Program-made: the position numbers and the translations under genes
Notes under the pieces: model-generated
What the model was told of the DNA's origin: nothing
The model's input: the letters and a program-made list of their open reading frames with translations, nothing else
Databases searched by the model: none
Part shown: positions 8,211 to 16,794 of the stretch, piece after piece
How positions within the stretch are numbered: the first letter of the stretch is position 1
Layout of the letters: every line of letters starts with the position of its first letter
Source: an uncultured Eggerthellaceae bacterium
GTDB lineage: Bacteria > Actinomycetota > Coriobacteriia > Coriobacteriales > Eggerthellaceae
NCBI GenBank assembly: GCA_947566075.1
Contig: CANOIM010000015.1
Location: 1 to 49,896, forward strand
DNA length: 49,896 nt
Direction of reading: 5' to 3'

Positions 8211-8885
8211 ATGGCAACGCGCGAGGAGAACAGGGCGGTCATGCAGCAGCGCATCTTCGATGCTGCATTGGACCTCTTTTGTGAGATGGGATATCTGAAG
8301 ACCACCCTGGCGGATATAGCTGTAGAGGCTGATGTATCAACGCGGACGCTGTACAAATACTTTCCAACCAAGGAATCCATTCTGCGCAAGTTCGGCGAGG
8401 ATAACATCAAGGAGTTACGTGTCTTCGCGGAAGGCCTGTCCCCAGATCTTACTTGTCGCGAACGGGTGGTCTCGGTCATGACTCAGGATTACCGGATGAT
8501 GTTCTGCCTGTTCGATATCGCTTATGTCCTACATCCGGCTCGTGATAATAGTGGAGTCTTCAATAAGTTCGAGATACGCAATGTTCTATCCACTGAGTCC
8601 ATCTATCGAGATATCCTACGGGCTGAGCAGCAGCGTCAGGGCATTGAGCCGAACGCAATGGCCACGCTGGGTGCGTCGGTGTTGATGGGGGTCTATCGGC
8701 AATGCACGGATCTTTATCGATTCCTTCGTCGTGGAGCAACGGATCCGAATGAGGTTGAAGCCTATTACAGCAGTCATCTGGATATGATCTGGGATTCGTT
8801 GATGGAAAGCTTGGTCTCGCCGCCTTCCAAGAATCAGCGCCGCTTGTTGTCAGATGGTCGGCTGTTCGGGTCTGAGGACCGCTAG
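8211..8885 (+). CDS. TetR family transcriptional regulator
   Basis: A 224-residue regulator. Residues about 10-58 form the TetR DNA-binding domain, including the TTLADIAVEADVSTRTLYKYF recognition region (given in part). The remainder is a mostly helical ligand or dimer domain with no recognisable ligand signature. ATG 8211 follows GGGGAGGGG; an upstream in-frame start at 8175 would sit in the possible operator. Its stop overlaps the stop of the convergent small gene at 8882. Likely targets are the neighbouring transporter genes or itself, by proximity only. Confidence 0.88.
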   Translation: MATREENRAVMQQRIFDAALDLFCEMGYLKTTLADIAVEADVSTRTLYKYFPTKESILRKFGEDNIKELRVFAEGLSPDLTCRERVVSVMTQDYRMMFCLFDIAYVLHPARDNSGVFNKFEIRNVLSTESIYRDILRAEQQRQGIEPNAMATLGASVLMGVYRQCTDLYRFLRRGATDPNEVEAYYSSHLDMIWDSLMESLVSPPSKNQRRLLSDGRLFGSEDR

Positions 8886-9073
8886 GTTTTGGGAACAAGC
8901 TGTTGACGGGGGACACCTGAAGCGTTCGATAGGGGCGGCCGTCTTGCTCCGCAGGTGGGACAGGTAGCCTGTTCGGGTTCCAGGGGCTCTCCACAACAGG
9001 GGCATTTGGCCGCCGCTTCCTTTATCCATGCAGTGCACTTCCCGCAGCCGTTGCAGCTATAGCAGGCTCCCAT
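8882..9073 (-). CDS. Small Cys-rich zinc-ribbon-like protein
   Basis: A 63-residue protein with the head MGACYSCNGCGKC, then CPCC and CPTC pairs (ending CGARRPP) and a polar tail. It matches the layout of the proteins at 7956 and 24278: a Cys cluster with CGKC at the N terminus followed by two more knuckles. It starts two bases after the stop of the PucR-type regulator on the same strand, with GGGAGGG upstream, so the two are probably co-expressed. It may be a regulator partner or a zinc-responsive accessory, but this is speculation. Confidence 0.72.
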   Translation of the reverse strand: MGACYSCNGCGKCTAWIKEAAAKCPCCGEPLEPEQATCPTCGARRPPLSNASGVPRQQLVPKT

Positions 9074-9075
9074 GG

Positions 9076-10794
9076 TCAGGTACCCTCCCCTTCGGGCTCC
9101 TTTTCAGCTTCTAGCCCGATGATGGTGTAGCGGTTCGTAGCGATGAGCTTGATGCGGGCGCATACTTGGAGGTACTGCCGTGTCAGGTAATCATCCAAGT
9201 CCAGGTGATAGGTCTTCTCTATCTTATCCATGCGATAGATGACACCATTGCGGTGCATGTGGAAGAGCTCTCCCACCTGAGTAGCTTTGCGCTCCAAGAT
9301 CAAGTAGGCATTCAGGAGCGGCACGTTGTTCGTGCCATCGCGTTCATCATCGTGCTCCATCTTCGAGAGGCGCGTATGGTCCATGGCGAACCCGCGCAGT
9401 TCCACGTCGGCGAAGGGATCGTCCCAGTAGAAGCAGAACACATCATGGAAAGCGATGACGTTGTCATGCTTCTGGCTATGGGTCAACATCCGGCAGTGAT
9501 GTGCATAGGCGGCATATTTGTCTATAGCCAACAGTTGCCGATAGGCAAAATAGGTGTCATTCAGGCCTTCATAGACATCTGAGGAATGCATCTCGTAGGG
9601 TTCATCCAGCTGTAATTCGGAGAGCTGCACGTTCGCATCCATGGCCGCAGCCCAGGTGCTTGCATGGAAGAGGATATAGATGCGCTCATCGCGGATGAGG
9701 ATCCAGTGCTTGCAGTCAATGGAATGGTCAATGCGGCGGGCGATATGCTCCAGTTGATCTTGGAGCGGATGCTCAAGGGATATGCTGGCAAGGGTGAATA
9801 CCCCATGGGTGGGAATATGAAGACGGTCAGCTTGTTCGCGCAAGAAGACCCGATCCAGGGATTTCTTCGTGAAGAGCTTGGTGAGGAAGCTGCTCATGAT
9901 GTGGTCGGCGTTCAAGGTGCCATGGGCTTTGCGTCGGGCCAGTTGGTCGCACATACGGGCGAAGAGGTGGAAGGAGTCTATCATCCCGTCGGTGAATTCT
10001 TGCTCTGGGCAGGTCATCACTACATAGGCGTAGAAATTACCTTTAATGCGAACCGAATGGGTTATGAGACAGTATGGAAACGGTGGTTTGGGTTTGTAGA
10101 CCATGAAGTCTTTTTGTTCTTCGATCTTCTCTGAGATAACTGCACCTTTGCGCTCTCCCTCAGTGATCTCATTGGTATGAAAACCAATTTTCATGAGGGA
10201 AAGGTTGATAGGGTCATTGGGAAATGTGCTGTAAGTATGAGCGATGAGCATGTCGCTCGCATCTGTTATGGCTATGAATCGGTTGAAGAAGGGCTCCACC
10301 GCATTGATCATATCTTGGAACGAACCATTTGTTTTGAGTATCTGAGTGAGGGCTGCTTCAAGCTCACCTACCTGGATGAGATAGTTCGAAACCACTGATA
10401 TAAGGCTGTTGAACGTCAGGGCTGTTCCCTCTTTCGGGCAGATGAGAGCGATGTTCTTCTTCTGACAGAGGGTTGCCGCCTCATCAAGAGCGGGTTGAAC
10501 TACATCCTCTTCGATGAAAGCGATGGCAGGAGGCACGGAGAGGTCGGACTGTTTGGCAATATCCCGATACTGCAAGAGGCGGATCACTGCTGACGGGTCT
10601 GAGGCGTAGGGCGGCAGGAATGCTGAGTCAGCGCTTTCTTCGGATACGATGGCGATACGTCGTAGGCCGCGTTGCTTCTTCGTGGGTTTGCTGACCACAC
10701 GGAAGCCATGGACTTCCAGGGAATCAAGGACCATATTCATGGTTGTAGATGAGTTCTTGGCTGACGGTGTGGAATGGTATTGCAGCTGTCTCAT
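9076..10794 (-). CDS. PucR-type transcriptional regulator
   Basis: A 572-residue protein. The C-terminal ~60 residues (about 495-553) have the PucR/CdaR helix-turn-helix layout, with LLNAYLILERKATQVGELF followed by HRNGVIYRMDKIE. The long N-terminal part shows no membrane segment and would be the sensor region. PucR-type proteins act on purine, sugar-acid or aromatic catabolism genes in actinobacteria. AGGAG lies six bases before the ATG. It is followed at once by the small Cys-rich gene. Base use appears somewhat richer in A and T than the enzyme genes. The target is not known. Confidence 0.72.
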   Translation of the reverse strand: MRQLQYHSTPSAKNSSTTMNMVLDSLEVHGFRVVSKPTKKQRGLRRIAIVSEESADSAFLPPYASDPSAVIRLLQYRDIAKQSDLSVPPAIAFIEEDVVQPALDEAATLCQKKNIALICPKEGTALTFNSLISVVSNYLIQVGELEAALTQILKTNGSFQDMINAVEPFFNRFIAITDASDMLIAHTYSTFPNDPINLSLMKIGFHTNEITEGERKGAVISEKIEEQKDFMVYKPKPPFPYCLITHSVRIKGNFYAYVVMTCPEQEFTDGMIDSFHLFARMCDQLARRKAHGTLNADHIMSSFLTKLFTKKSLDRVFLREQADRLHIPTHGVFTLASISLEHPLQDQLEHIARRIDHSIDCKHWILIRDERIYILFHASTWAAAMDANVQLSELQLDEPYEMHSSDVYEGLNDTYFAYRQLLAIDKYAAYAHHCRMLTHSQKHDNVIAFHDVFCFYWDDPFADVELRGFAMDHTRLSKMEHDDERDGTNNVPLLNAYLILERKATQVGELFHMHRNGVIYRMDKIEKTYHLDLDDYLTRQYLQVCARIKLIATNRYTIIGLEAEKEPEGEGT

Positions 10795-11049
10795 GTGTGC
10801 TCCTTGAACCTTTGCACGTAGTTGTTACCGCGCATCCCTCCCATGATGGGGGTTGATTATCGTTGAGCAAGGGTAAGTTTTCTAGCCCCGATGCAAGACG
10901 ATGCTGTCTCTGCCTATATGTCATAAATGACCAGGTTGCTATTCTTGAACGGAGATGTGCCCACCAGATAAAGATACCTCGAAGATTCTTCTATGAGAGG
11001 ATTACTGCTTCGCTGTCTTTCTGACAGCGAGCGAATCTGAGGACTCCAT

Positions 11050-11148
11050 ATGGGGGGGGTCTTGCAGACCGTCATGGAATACTCGAAGAAGATCGGTAAA
11101 GCAGCGCATGCTTTACAGAAGATAGGATTTGATATGGCATTTACCTAA
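11050..11148 (+). CDS. Possible 32-residue peptide (doubtful)
   Basis: A short frame opens with ATG and runs through an eight-G tract, with GAGGA six bases upstream, and stops at 11148 just before the terminator stem. The middle part (EYSKKIGKAAHALQKIG) could form an amphipathic basic helix. The G tract could change length and shift the frame. It may equally be chance; no family is recognised. Confidence 0.2.
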   Translation: MGGVLQTVMEYSKKIGKAAHALQKIGFDMAFT

Positions 11149-11152
11149 AGAA

Positions 11153-11186
11153 AGCGACCCTAGCGCGAAAAGGAGCTAGGGTCGCT
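11153..11186 (-). terminator. Strong hairpin terminator of the ferredoxin operon
   Basis: AGCGACCCTAGC at 11153-11164 pairs exactly with 11175-11186 around a 10-base loop. Read on the minus strand the stem is followed by TTTCTTTA. It lies 43 bases past the ferredoxin stop. Confidence 0.8.
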
Positions 11187-11228
11187 TGTGGAGAAGGCGC
11201 AGGGGCACGTAATGGCGGTACAATGCGA

Positions 11229-11600
11229 CTAGATGATATGGTCTTTCGGACCGGGAGAGAACAATACGCACTTCTTGATATAGGCCATCTTGCGTGCCAG
11301 ATCCTCCACATCACCGTATTCCATGACCTTTGCTTGGCAATTATGCACACAGGAAGGCAGCTTGCCTGCCTCTAGGCGATCGATGCAGAAGTCGCACAGA
11401 TTCGTGATCACGGGGATGTAGAAGTAGTCCCAGGTTCCATCAGGGTCTTGGCTGGGGCCATATTGCATGACCGAGATGCCACAGTCCCCGTAGCCGTAGT
11501 CATGCTCACGCTTGCAGGCCACTTCGCAGGCGTGGCAGCCCGTGCAATAGTCATATTGGATCAGAAGACCCTTACTTGATATTGAGGTGCTTGCGCTCAT
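11229..11600 (-). CDS. 4Fe-4S dicluster ferredoxin-like electron-transfer subunit
   Basis: A 123-residue partner of the catalytic subunit upstream. YCTGCHACEVAC and the later CDFC plus CVHNC give eight cluster cysteines for two [4Fe-4S] clusters. The best start is ATG 11600, which overlaps the upstream gene by 29 bases and has AAAGGCGG upstream; this adds an eleven-residue Ser/Thr-rich head that the other partners lack. Overlap implies translational coupling. No membrane segment. Confidence 0.9.
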   Translation of the reverse strand: MSASTSISSKGLLIQYDYCTGCHACEVACKREHDYGYGDCGISVMQYGPSQDPDGTWDYFYIPVITNLCDFCIDRLEAGKLPSCVHNCQAKVMEYGDVEDLARKMAYIKKCVLFSPGPKDHII

Positions 11601-13956
11601 AGTTCCAACCGCCTTTCTGGGTGACTTGTTCGGTGGGGAGGACGTCGCTGTTCTCGGGAGTGCATTTGTAGAGCTTGCACAGGAGCCCGTTGTAAGGGGC
11701 GCCGTAGCCGCTCTTGCCCACATCGCATTGGGTGGTCAGGTTATTGATGTTGGAGTCGAAGACGCCATAGAGGCGCTCAGGATCATCCTCAGGGAACCAC
11801 CAGCCATGTTCGGCCATGACGAACTTGGGGTTCAGGCCTGGAGTGATGGTCACGCGCTGGCGGCAACGGCCACGCTGGTTCTCGATCCAGACCCAGTCTC
11901 CCTCTACGAAGCCTTGCTCTTCGGCCAGTTCAGGAGATATCTCCACCAAGGGGTCGGGATGGAACTCACGCATGGTAGGCATATGACGGTGCTCGGAATG
12001 GAAGAATTCGTAGCTCCGGCGGCCGGTCATGAGGATCAGCGGATACTCTTCGGCCAGTTCAGGTGTGGAGAGAGGGCTCTCATGGGGCTCTTCGAAGTAG
12101 GGCGCATTCGGGAGACCGTAGGCTTCCATCATAGCGGGGGCGAACTCGAAGCGGCCGGTGACAGTATGGAAACCGGGTTGACCGTCATAGCGCACATCGC
12201 CCCGTTCGTACTTCTTGTAATTCCATTCAGGCCAGGAGATGACCTTCTTCGTGAGTGCTTCGAAATCCATGTCAGTATCAGACTTCGCTAGGATCTGGTC
12301 CATCCACTCTATATCCGTAGGCGGGATGGGGCTATCAGGGTTCAAGCGATTGCAGAGCTCTGCTACCAGCTCTTCGTCGGTCTTCGTCTCGTAATAGCGG
12401 TCTGAGGTCTTGCGGATGACACGCAGTGGCCACCACCAAGCGCGCAGGGAATTGCGCTCTGGCCCCATGGCGATGGGCAGGATGAGCTCACAGAAGGCCA
12501 TGGAGGAAGGAGTCTTCACATAGTTGATGTCAATATTGAATTCCGAATGGTTCATGTAGGCGTCGTAGATGCGCGGAGCCTCTGTGGCCATGTTCGTGAT
12601 GGGATTCGTGGAATACAGCACGAACATCTTAAGCGGGAATTCATCACGATCTACGTCATTGATCTTGCCGTCAGATTCCATGCACTCCAGGGTCACATCC
12701 TCTTGGGCCATGTTGCCCACGTCTCCTTGGGAATGCATGGGATAGAAGTTGTTCCCCAGGATGAGCTTGCGGTGATCCTCCGGCACGAACTGCCAGGCAT
12801 CTTCAGTGGAAAGAGCAAGGTGGTAAGCGTGATCAACCATGAGCAGGCTACCGCCGGGAACATCGATGTTTCCCGTCATTCCCACGATGCCCATGATGGC
12901 CTGACCGGCGGGGGTGGCGTTGATCTGCTGATCCAGTTTCAGGCCCCACTGGAGTGCCATGGGCTTTGCGTTGCCGATGAAGATGGCGGCCTGACGGATG
13001 AGATCGGGGTCAAGCCAGCAGATCTCGCCAGCTTGTTCCGGAGACATGGTGCGGCAACCCGCGATGAAATCCTCATACCCATAGCCCCACTCATCGATGA
13101 ACTGCTTGTCCTGCAATCCTTCAGCATCGATGACATTGGCGATGGCCATAGCCAATGCGGCATCAGTGGCAGGACGGAGGGGAAGCCAGAACTTCGCCTT
13201 CGCTGCTAGCCAGGTCAGGCGTGGGTCGATGACAACCAGTTCGCTGCCGCGCTTCATGCATTCCACTACCCAATGGCCGAAGAAGCCGTCAGCGTTGGAC
13301 ACGATGGGGTTATTGCCCCAGATGAGGATGCATTCTGGTAGGACATAGTTGGGGTTGTCGAAGCGGTCCTCGAAGCCCTGGGACATATCGGCGATGATGA
13401 AGCAGCCCGCCATGAGCGCTTGAATGGATGCACGCGGCCCGTAGCAGGAGCTACCGGATAGGAAGCCACCCGTATCAGTGGGGCTGTTGAAGCCGGCATA
13501 GCAGAGCGCTGTGGAGTGTATGAAGGTGGTATTACGACCGGTTCCCTGCTGCACCACGATGGATTGAGGCCCGTAGGTCTCTTTGAAATAGCGGGCCTTC
13601 TCCTCGATCAGGTCGAAGGCTTCCTCCCAGCTGATGCGCTCCCAGGTATCCTTGCCGCGGTCTTCGCGGGCGCGCTTGAGGGGGTACTTTAACCGGTCTT
13701 CAGAATACATGCACTCGATGAGGTCCAGGCAACGCATGCAGAGCGCGCCTTTGTTGTAACCATTGTTAGGGTCACCCTCTACCTTTGCCAGTTTGCCATC
13801 TTGATCTACATATACCAAGATGCCGCAACCGTCATGACAACCCGGGGCTGTCCATTGAGTGGTGCGATAGACGGTGTATTCACCGTCTTGCCAGTGGTCT
13901 TCGTCTGAGCGATAGATCTCTGGATCGTACGCGTTCCCTTCCAAATACTTCTTCAT
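11572..13956 (-). CDS. Molybdopterin oxidoreductase, catechol-dehydroxylase-like catalytic subunit
   Basis: A 794-residue catalytic subunit with Cys40, 44, 73 and 76 (PGCHDGC ... LCMRC) for a [4Fe-4S] cluster, the RLKYPLKRAREDRG stretch, and Cys171 in SGSSCYGPR as likely Mo/W ligand. The C-terminal dinucleotide-binding domain is complete. ATG 13956 was chosen; the 23-residue upstream extension is rich in Arg/Lys but has no twin-arginine motif or hydrophobic core. It pairs with the ferredoxin at 11229 and is divergent from the MFS at 14203. The gap between them carries a 27-base palindromic site, so the two are probably controlled together. Substrate unknown. Confidence 0.9.
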   Translation of the reverse strand: MKKYLEGNAYDPEIYRSDEDHWQDGEYTVYRTTQWTAPGCHDGCGILVYVDQDGKLAKVEGDPNNGYNKGALCMRCLDLIECMYSEDRLKYPLKRAREDRGKDTWERISWEEAFDLIEEKARYFKETYGPQSIVVQQGTGRNTTFIHSTALCYAGFNSPTDTGGFLSGSSCYGPRASIQALMAGCFIIADMSQGFEDRFDNPNYVLPECILIWGNNPIVSNADGFFGHWVVECMKRGSELVVIDPRLTWLAAKAKFWLPLRPATDAALAMAIANVIDAEGLQDKQFIDEWGYGYEDFIAGCRTMSPEQAGEICWLDPDLIRQAAIFIGNAKPMALQWGLKLDQQINATPAGQAIMGIVGMTGNIDVPGGSLLMVDHAYHLALSTEDAWQFVPEDHRKLILGNNFYPMHSQGDVGNMAQEDVTLECMESDGKINDVDRDEFPLKMFVLYSTNPITNMATEAPRIYDAYMNHSEFNIDINYVKTPSSMAFCELILPIAMGPERNSLRAWWWPLRVIRKTSDRYYETKTDEELVAELCNRLNPDSPIPPTDIEWMDQILAKSDTDMDFEALTKKVISWPEWNYKKYERGDVRYDGQPGFHTVTGRFEFAPAMMEAYGLPNAPYFEEPHESPLSTPELAEEYPLILMTGRRSYEFFHSEHRHMPTMREFHPDPLVEISPELAEEQGFVEGDWVWIENQRGRCRQRVTITPGLNPKFVMAEHGWWFPEDDPERLYGVFDSNINNLTTQCDVGKSGYGAPYNGLLCKLYKCTPENSDVLPTEQVTQKGGWNYERKHLNIK

Positions 13957-14071
13957 AGCTGGTCCATCCTCTCTCCTTTTCTTGGTTCTGAGGTTCTTTC
14001 GATGAAGCGAATCCGATGCTAGCAAGGGGCCTAAAACGTGTCTCTTATCGGGGAGTTTGCAAATTCAGGAT

Positions 14072-14098
14072 TCACTTCATACCGATGGTATGAAGTGA
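14072..14098. promoter_or_regulatory. Palindromic operator candidate between divergent genes
   Basis: TCACTTCATACC at 14072-14083 is exactly inverted at 14087-14098 around GAT. Its core, ATACCGATGGTAT, recurs with one change at 38389-38401. It lies 115 bases before the minus-strand enzyme and 104 before the transporter, so it could serve both. Binding protein unknown; one of the LuxR-type regulators is a candidate. Confidence 0.6.
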
Positions 14099-14202
14099 TA
14101 AGAAGGCGTGAAAAACATACTCGCGGCCAATAGTGGATTCGCTTTAGCTCTGTAAAAGTCAGTGATGTTGTACCAGCGGTGAAAGAACACGGGGGAGGAG
14201 CT

Positions 14203-15429
14203 ATGGGCTACGCGCTTAAGCATGATGATTCTCAGTGGGGCACCGGTCGCAGGTCTAAGCTAGGGGCAAAACTGGCCCTGCTCTTCTCTGGTGATGACGG
14301 CATGGTGCAGACCGCACTCATCTCGCCCATCATGGCCAGTTTGGTCTTGGCATTTCCCGATGCATCGGAGCTCATGGTAGATCAAGCCATGTCCATCACA
14401 GCCCTCACCATGATCCCAGCTATGCTGTTCACCAGTTTCCTGGCGAAGCATTTCGATAAAAAGCACTTGATCATGATCGGTACGGTCATTTTCATGGTGG
14501 CAGGCCTTTCAGCCATGTTCGCACCAACCATAGAGGTGTTCGTCTTGACCCGTGCCATCTTGGGATTGGGCGCGGGGACCGCATTTCCCCTGGTGCCATC
14601 GTCTATTGCCTATCTGTTCAAAGAACATGAGAAGAATCAGATGCTGGGATGGATGAATGCCTGTGGTGCGTTCCTCTCGTTCACCCTCAGCCTAGCGGCC
14701 GGTTGGGTTGCCATGTTGGATTGGCGCAGCGTGTTCTTCTTCTATCTCATCTTCGTGCCCATTCTCATCTTGCAATGGCTCTTCCTGCCGAACTTCAAAC
14801 CAGAGCTCAAAGAGGCGAAAGAGGAGCAGATAGTTCGCGAACCAGTGAATGGGAAGATGTGGTTCGTATGTCTCTGCATGCTCTGCTTCATGATCTTGTC
14901 CATGGTGCTCACCTTCAAGTTGTCCATCTTCTTGGAATTGGGCGGTATTGGCACTCCTGCCGACAGTGGCCTGGGCATATCCACCATGACCTGTTTCTCT
15001 TTCCTCATCTCCCTTGTCTTCGTGCACTTTCTTGAGGGACTCAAGCGATTCGCCCCGGCAGTATCGCTCTGCTTCTCAGGGCTTGCCTTCCTGCTCATAG
15101 CTCTGGCCCAAGACCTTGCGTTGGTGTATGTAGGCATGGCCTTCCAAGGTTTGGCCATGGGAACGATGAACCCGTTCTTCATGTCTGTCATGTCGAAGGT
15201 GGCACCGGATTCCCGCAAGACGTTGGGGATGACCATGATGTGCATCTTCCAGCTGGGAGGTCAGATCATCACGCCCTATTACATGATCGGTGTTGCGGCC
15301 TTGGGCTTTGCCACCGAACGAGCTCTATTCGGTTTTACAGCAGCGATCTTCTTCATCGTCGCCATCGCTGTTGCAGTGTTCGCCGTTGTGCTGAAAGGAG
15401 GAGAGAGGAGGGAGAAGGATGGCGCTTAG
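14203..15429 (+). CDS. MFS transporter
   Basis: A 408-residue protein with about twelve membrane helices. It shares with the MFS at 37031 the loop motif after helix 2 (FDKKHLIMIGTVIF here, FIDKRTLMLIGTVIF there) and a GLGAGTAFPLVPS stretch. ATG 14203 lies behind GGGGGAGGAG; a GTG at 14179 is the alternative. It is divergent from the enzyme operon at 11229-13956 and lies upstream of a second MFS and another enzyme operon on its own strand, so it may serve either. Substrate not readable. Confidence 0.88.
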   Translation: MGYALKHDDSQWGTGRRSKLGAKLALLFSGDDGMVQTALISPIMASLVLAFPDASELMVDQAMSITALTMIPAMLFTSFLAKHFDKKHLIMIGTVIFMVAGLSAMFAPTIEVFVLTRAILGLGAGTAFPLVPSSIAYLFKEHEKNQMLGWMNACGAFLSFTLSLAAGWVAMLDWRSVFFFYLIFVPILILQWLFLPNFKPELKEAKEEQIVREPVNGKMWFVCLCMLCFMILSMVLTFKLSIFLELGGIGTPADSGLGISTMTCFSFLISLVFVHFLEGLKRFAPAVSLCFSGLAFLLIALAQDLALVYVGMAFQGLAMGTMNPFFMSVMSKVAPDSRKTLGMTMMCIFQLGGQIITPYYMIGVAALGFATERALFGFTAAIFFIVAIAVAVFAVVLKGGERREKDGA

Positions 15430-15498
15430 AGCGCCGGGGGACGAACGGCGGTTCCCGTTAGGTTCAAGAGAAATGCAAACGAGAGTACGGAGGATCCA

Positions 15499-16755
15499 AT
15501 GGCTTCAATCGCAAAAGCGCTGAACGTTCGAGAGGCTTGGGGTGTTTACGCGCTGTACATCATGGTTGCTGGTGCCGGTGCTGTCACACCTGCTCTGGCT
15601 GCCTTCGGATCGGCCTTCCCTGATGCTGACCCGGTTACAATCAGCCTCATTCAGAGCCTTCCATCCCTGACTACCATCCTTGGTACGCTGCTTGTAGGCG
15701 CGGTCGCTGGCAAGAAGATCTCCTTCAAGGTGACGGGCATCGTGGCCCTGGTCGTCTATTTGATCTTCGGCTGTCTACCGGCTCTGTGGAACGACTCGTT
15801 GACATCCATCCTCATTGCCAGGGCCTGCGTGGGCTTCGGTATGGGTATGGTATCTCCGTTGGGTGCGGCGGTCTTCCTGCGCTTGGTCAATGATAAGGAA
15901 GAGCGCTCCAAGTACCTGGGTCGCGGCGGCGCCATGCAGCAGATCGGTTGCGTTGTGCTCACGCTGCTAGGCGGCTTCCTCTGCGGTATAGACTGGCGCC
16001 TTACCTTCTGGGCTTACGGGCTTGCTCTGGTGGCTCTAGCTATCTTCGTCATTTGCTTCAAGGAGCCTCCGTCACTGGAGACTGAGGCGAAGGAGACGGG
16101 GGAATCCCAGAAGGCTCACATCCCCGGTACCGCATGGTTCTTCATCATCGTCTTCCTGCTTGCTCAGATGGTCTGCAGCCCTACCATGATGAACTTCGCC
16201 ATCCTCATGTCCACCAAGATCCCTGGCGAGGATCCCATGACCGTGGCGGGTATCGCAGGTACGCTGCTGTCCCTCTTCGTGCTGGCCGGTGCTGTGTCTT
16301 CGGTCATCATGGATAAGCTGGTTGGCGTGTTCGGTCGCTTCACCGGTGCGGTGGCTCTTGTCATCACGCTCATCGGCAACATCATCATCGCTAGCGCCAC
16401 TTCTGTGGCCATGTTCACCATCGGCATCTTCGTGTTCGGCTTCGGCTGGTGCCTGGTCATTCCGGTCATCAACCTGGAATGCGGCAATGTGACGAACAAG
16501 GCAGGTCTTGCCATGGTGGCCTCTTTGGTCATGGTGGCCATGAACCTGGGTAACTTCGTGGCCTCCTATTACATGGGCGGTGTCTTCAGCATCGTGGGGA
16601 ACGACCCCACTATGTGCCTCATCGTGGATTCCGTAGGTTTCGGCATCCTAGCTATCGTCTGGGCTGTGTTCAACATGCGCAACAAGGCTTGGAGCAAGGA
16701 CGAGCATCCCAATGTGGATACCTCCTCTGAGCCTCAGGCAGACACCACCCTGTAG
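15499..16755 (+). CDS. MFS transporter
   Basis: A 418-residue twelve-helix protein of a different MFS subgroup from its upstream neighbour. It is the paralogue of the frameshifted gene at 33585: both have a PSLTTILG or PSLGTIIG stretch in helix 2, WNDS near residue 95 and RDKDER/NDKEER near residue 130. The start has CGGAGG upstream. It lies 69 bases after one MFS and 39 bases before the cluster-less molybdoenzyme, which points to co-transcription with the latter. Confidence 0.88.
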   Translation: MASIAKALNVREAWGVYALYIMVAGAGAVTPALAAFGSAFPDADPVTISLIQSLPSLTTILGTLLVGAVAGKKISFKVTGIVALVVYLIFGCLPALWNDSLTSILIARACVGFGMGMVSPLGAAVFLRLVNDKEERSKYLGRGGAMQQIGCVVLTLLGGFLCGIDWRLTFWAYGLALVALAIFVICFKEPPSLETEAKETGESQKAHIPGTAWFFIIVFLLAQMVCSPTMMNFAILMSTKIPGEDPMTVAGIAGTLLSLFVLAGAVSSVIMDKLVGVFGRFTGAVALVITLIGNIIIASATSVAMFTIGIFVFGFGWCLVIPVINLECGNVTNKAGLAMVASLVMVAMNLGNFVASYYMGGVFSIVGNDPTMCLIVDSVGFGILAIVWAVFNMRNKAWSKDEHPNVDTSSEPQADTTL

Positions 16756-16794
16756 ATAACCTCATCAAGCATCTACGATAGAGAGGAAGAGAAA

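Larger units (their letters stand above)
10795..11228. other. Intergenic region: regulator promoter, structured segment and terminator
   Basis: This 434-base gap holds the promoter side of the PucR-type gene and the 3' end of the minus-strand ferredoxin operon. Around 10983-11038 a 6-bp outer stem (AGATTC with GAATCT) encloses an 8-bp hairpin (11010-11030, core CGCTGTC/GACAGCG), a fold that could be RNA structure. A possible 32-codon frame and the terminator are listed separately. Nothing else is recognisable. Confidence 0.5.
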
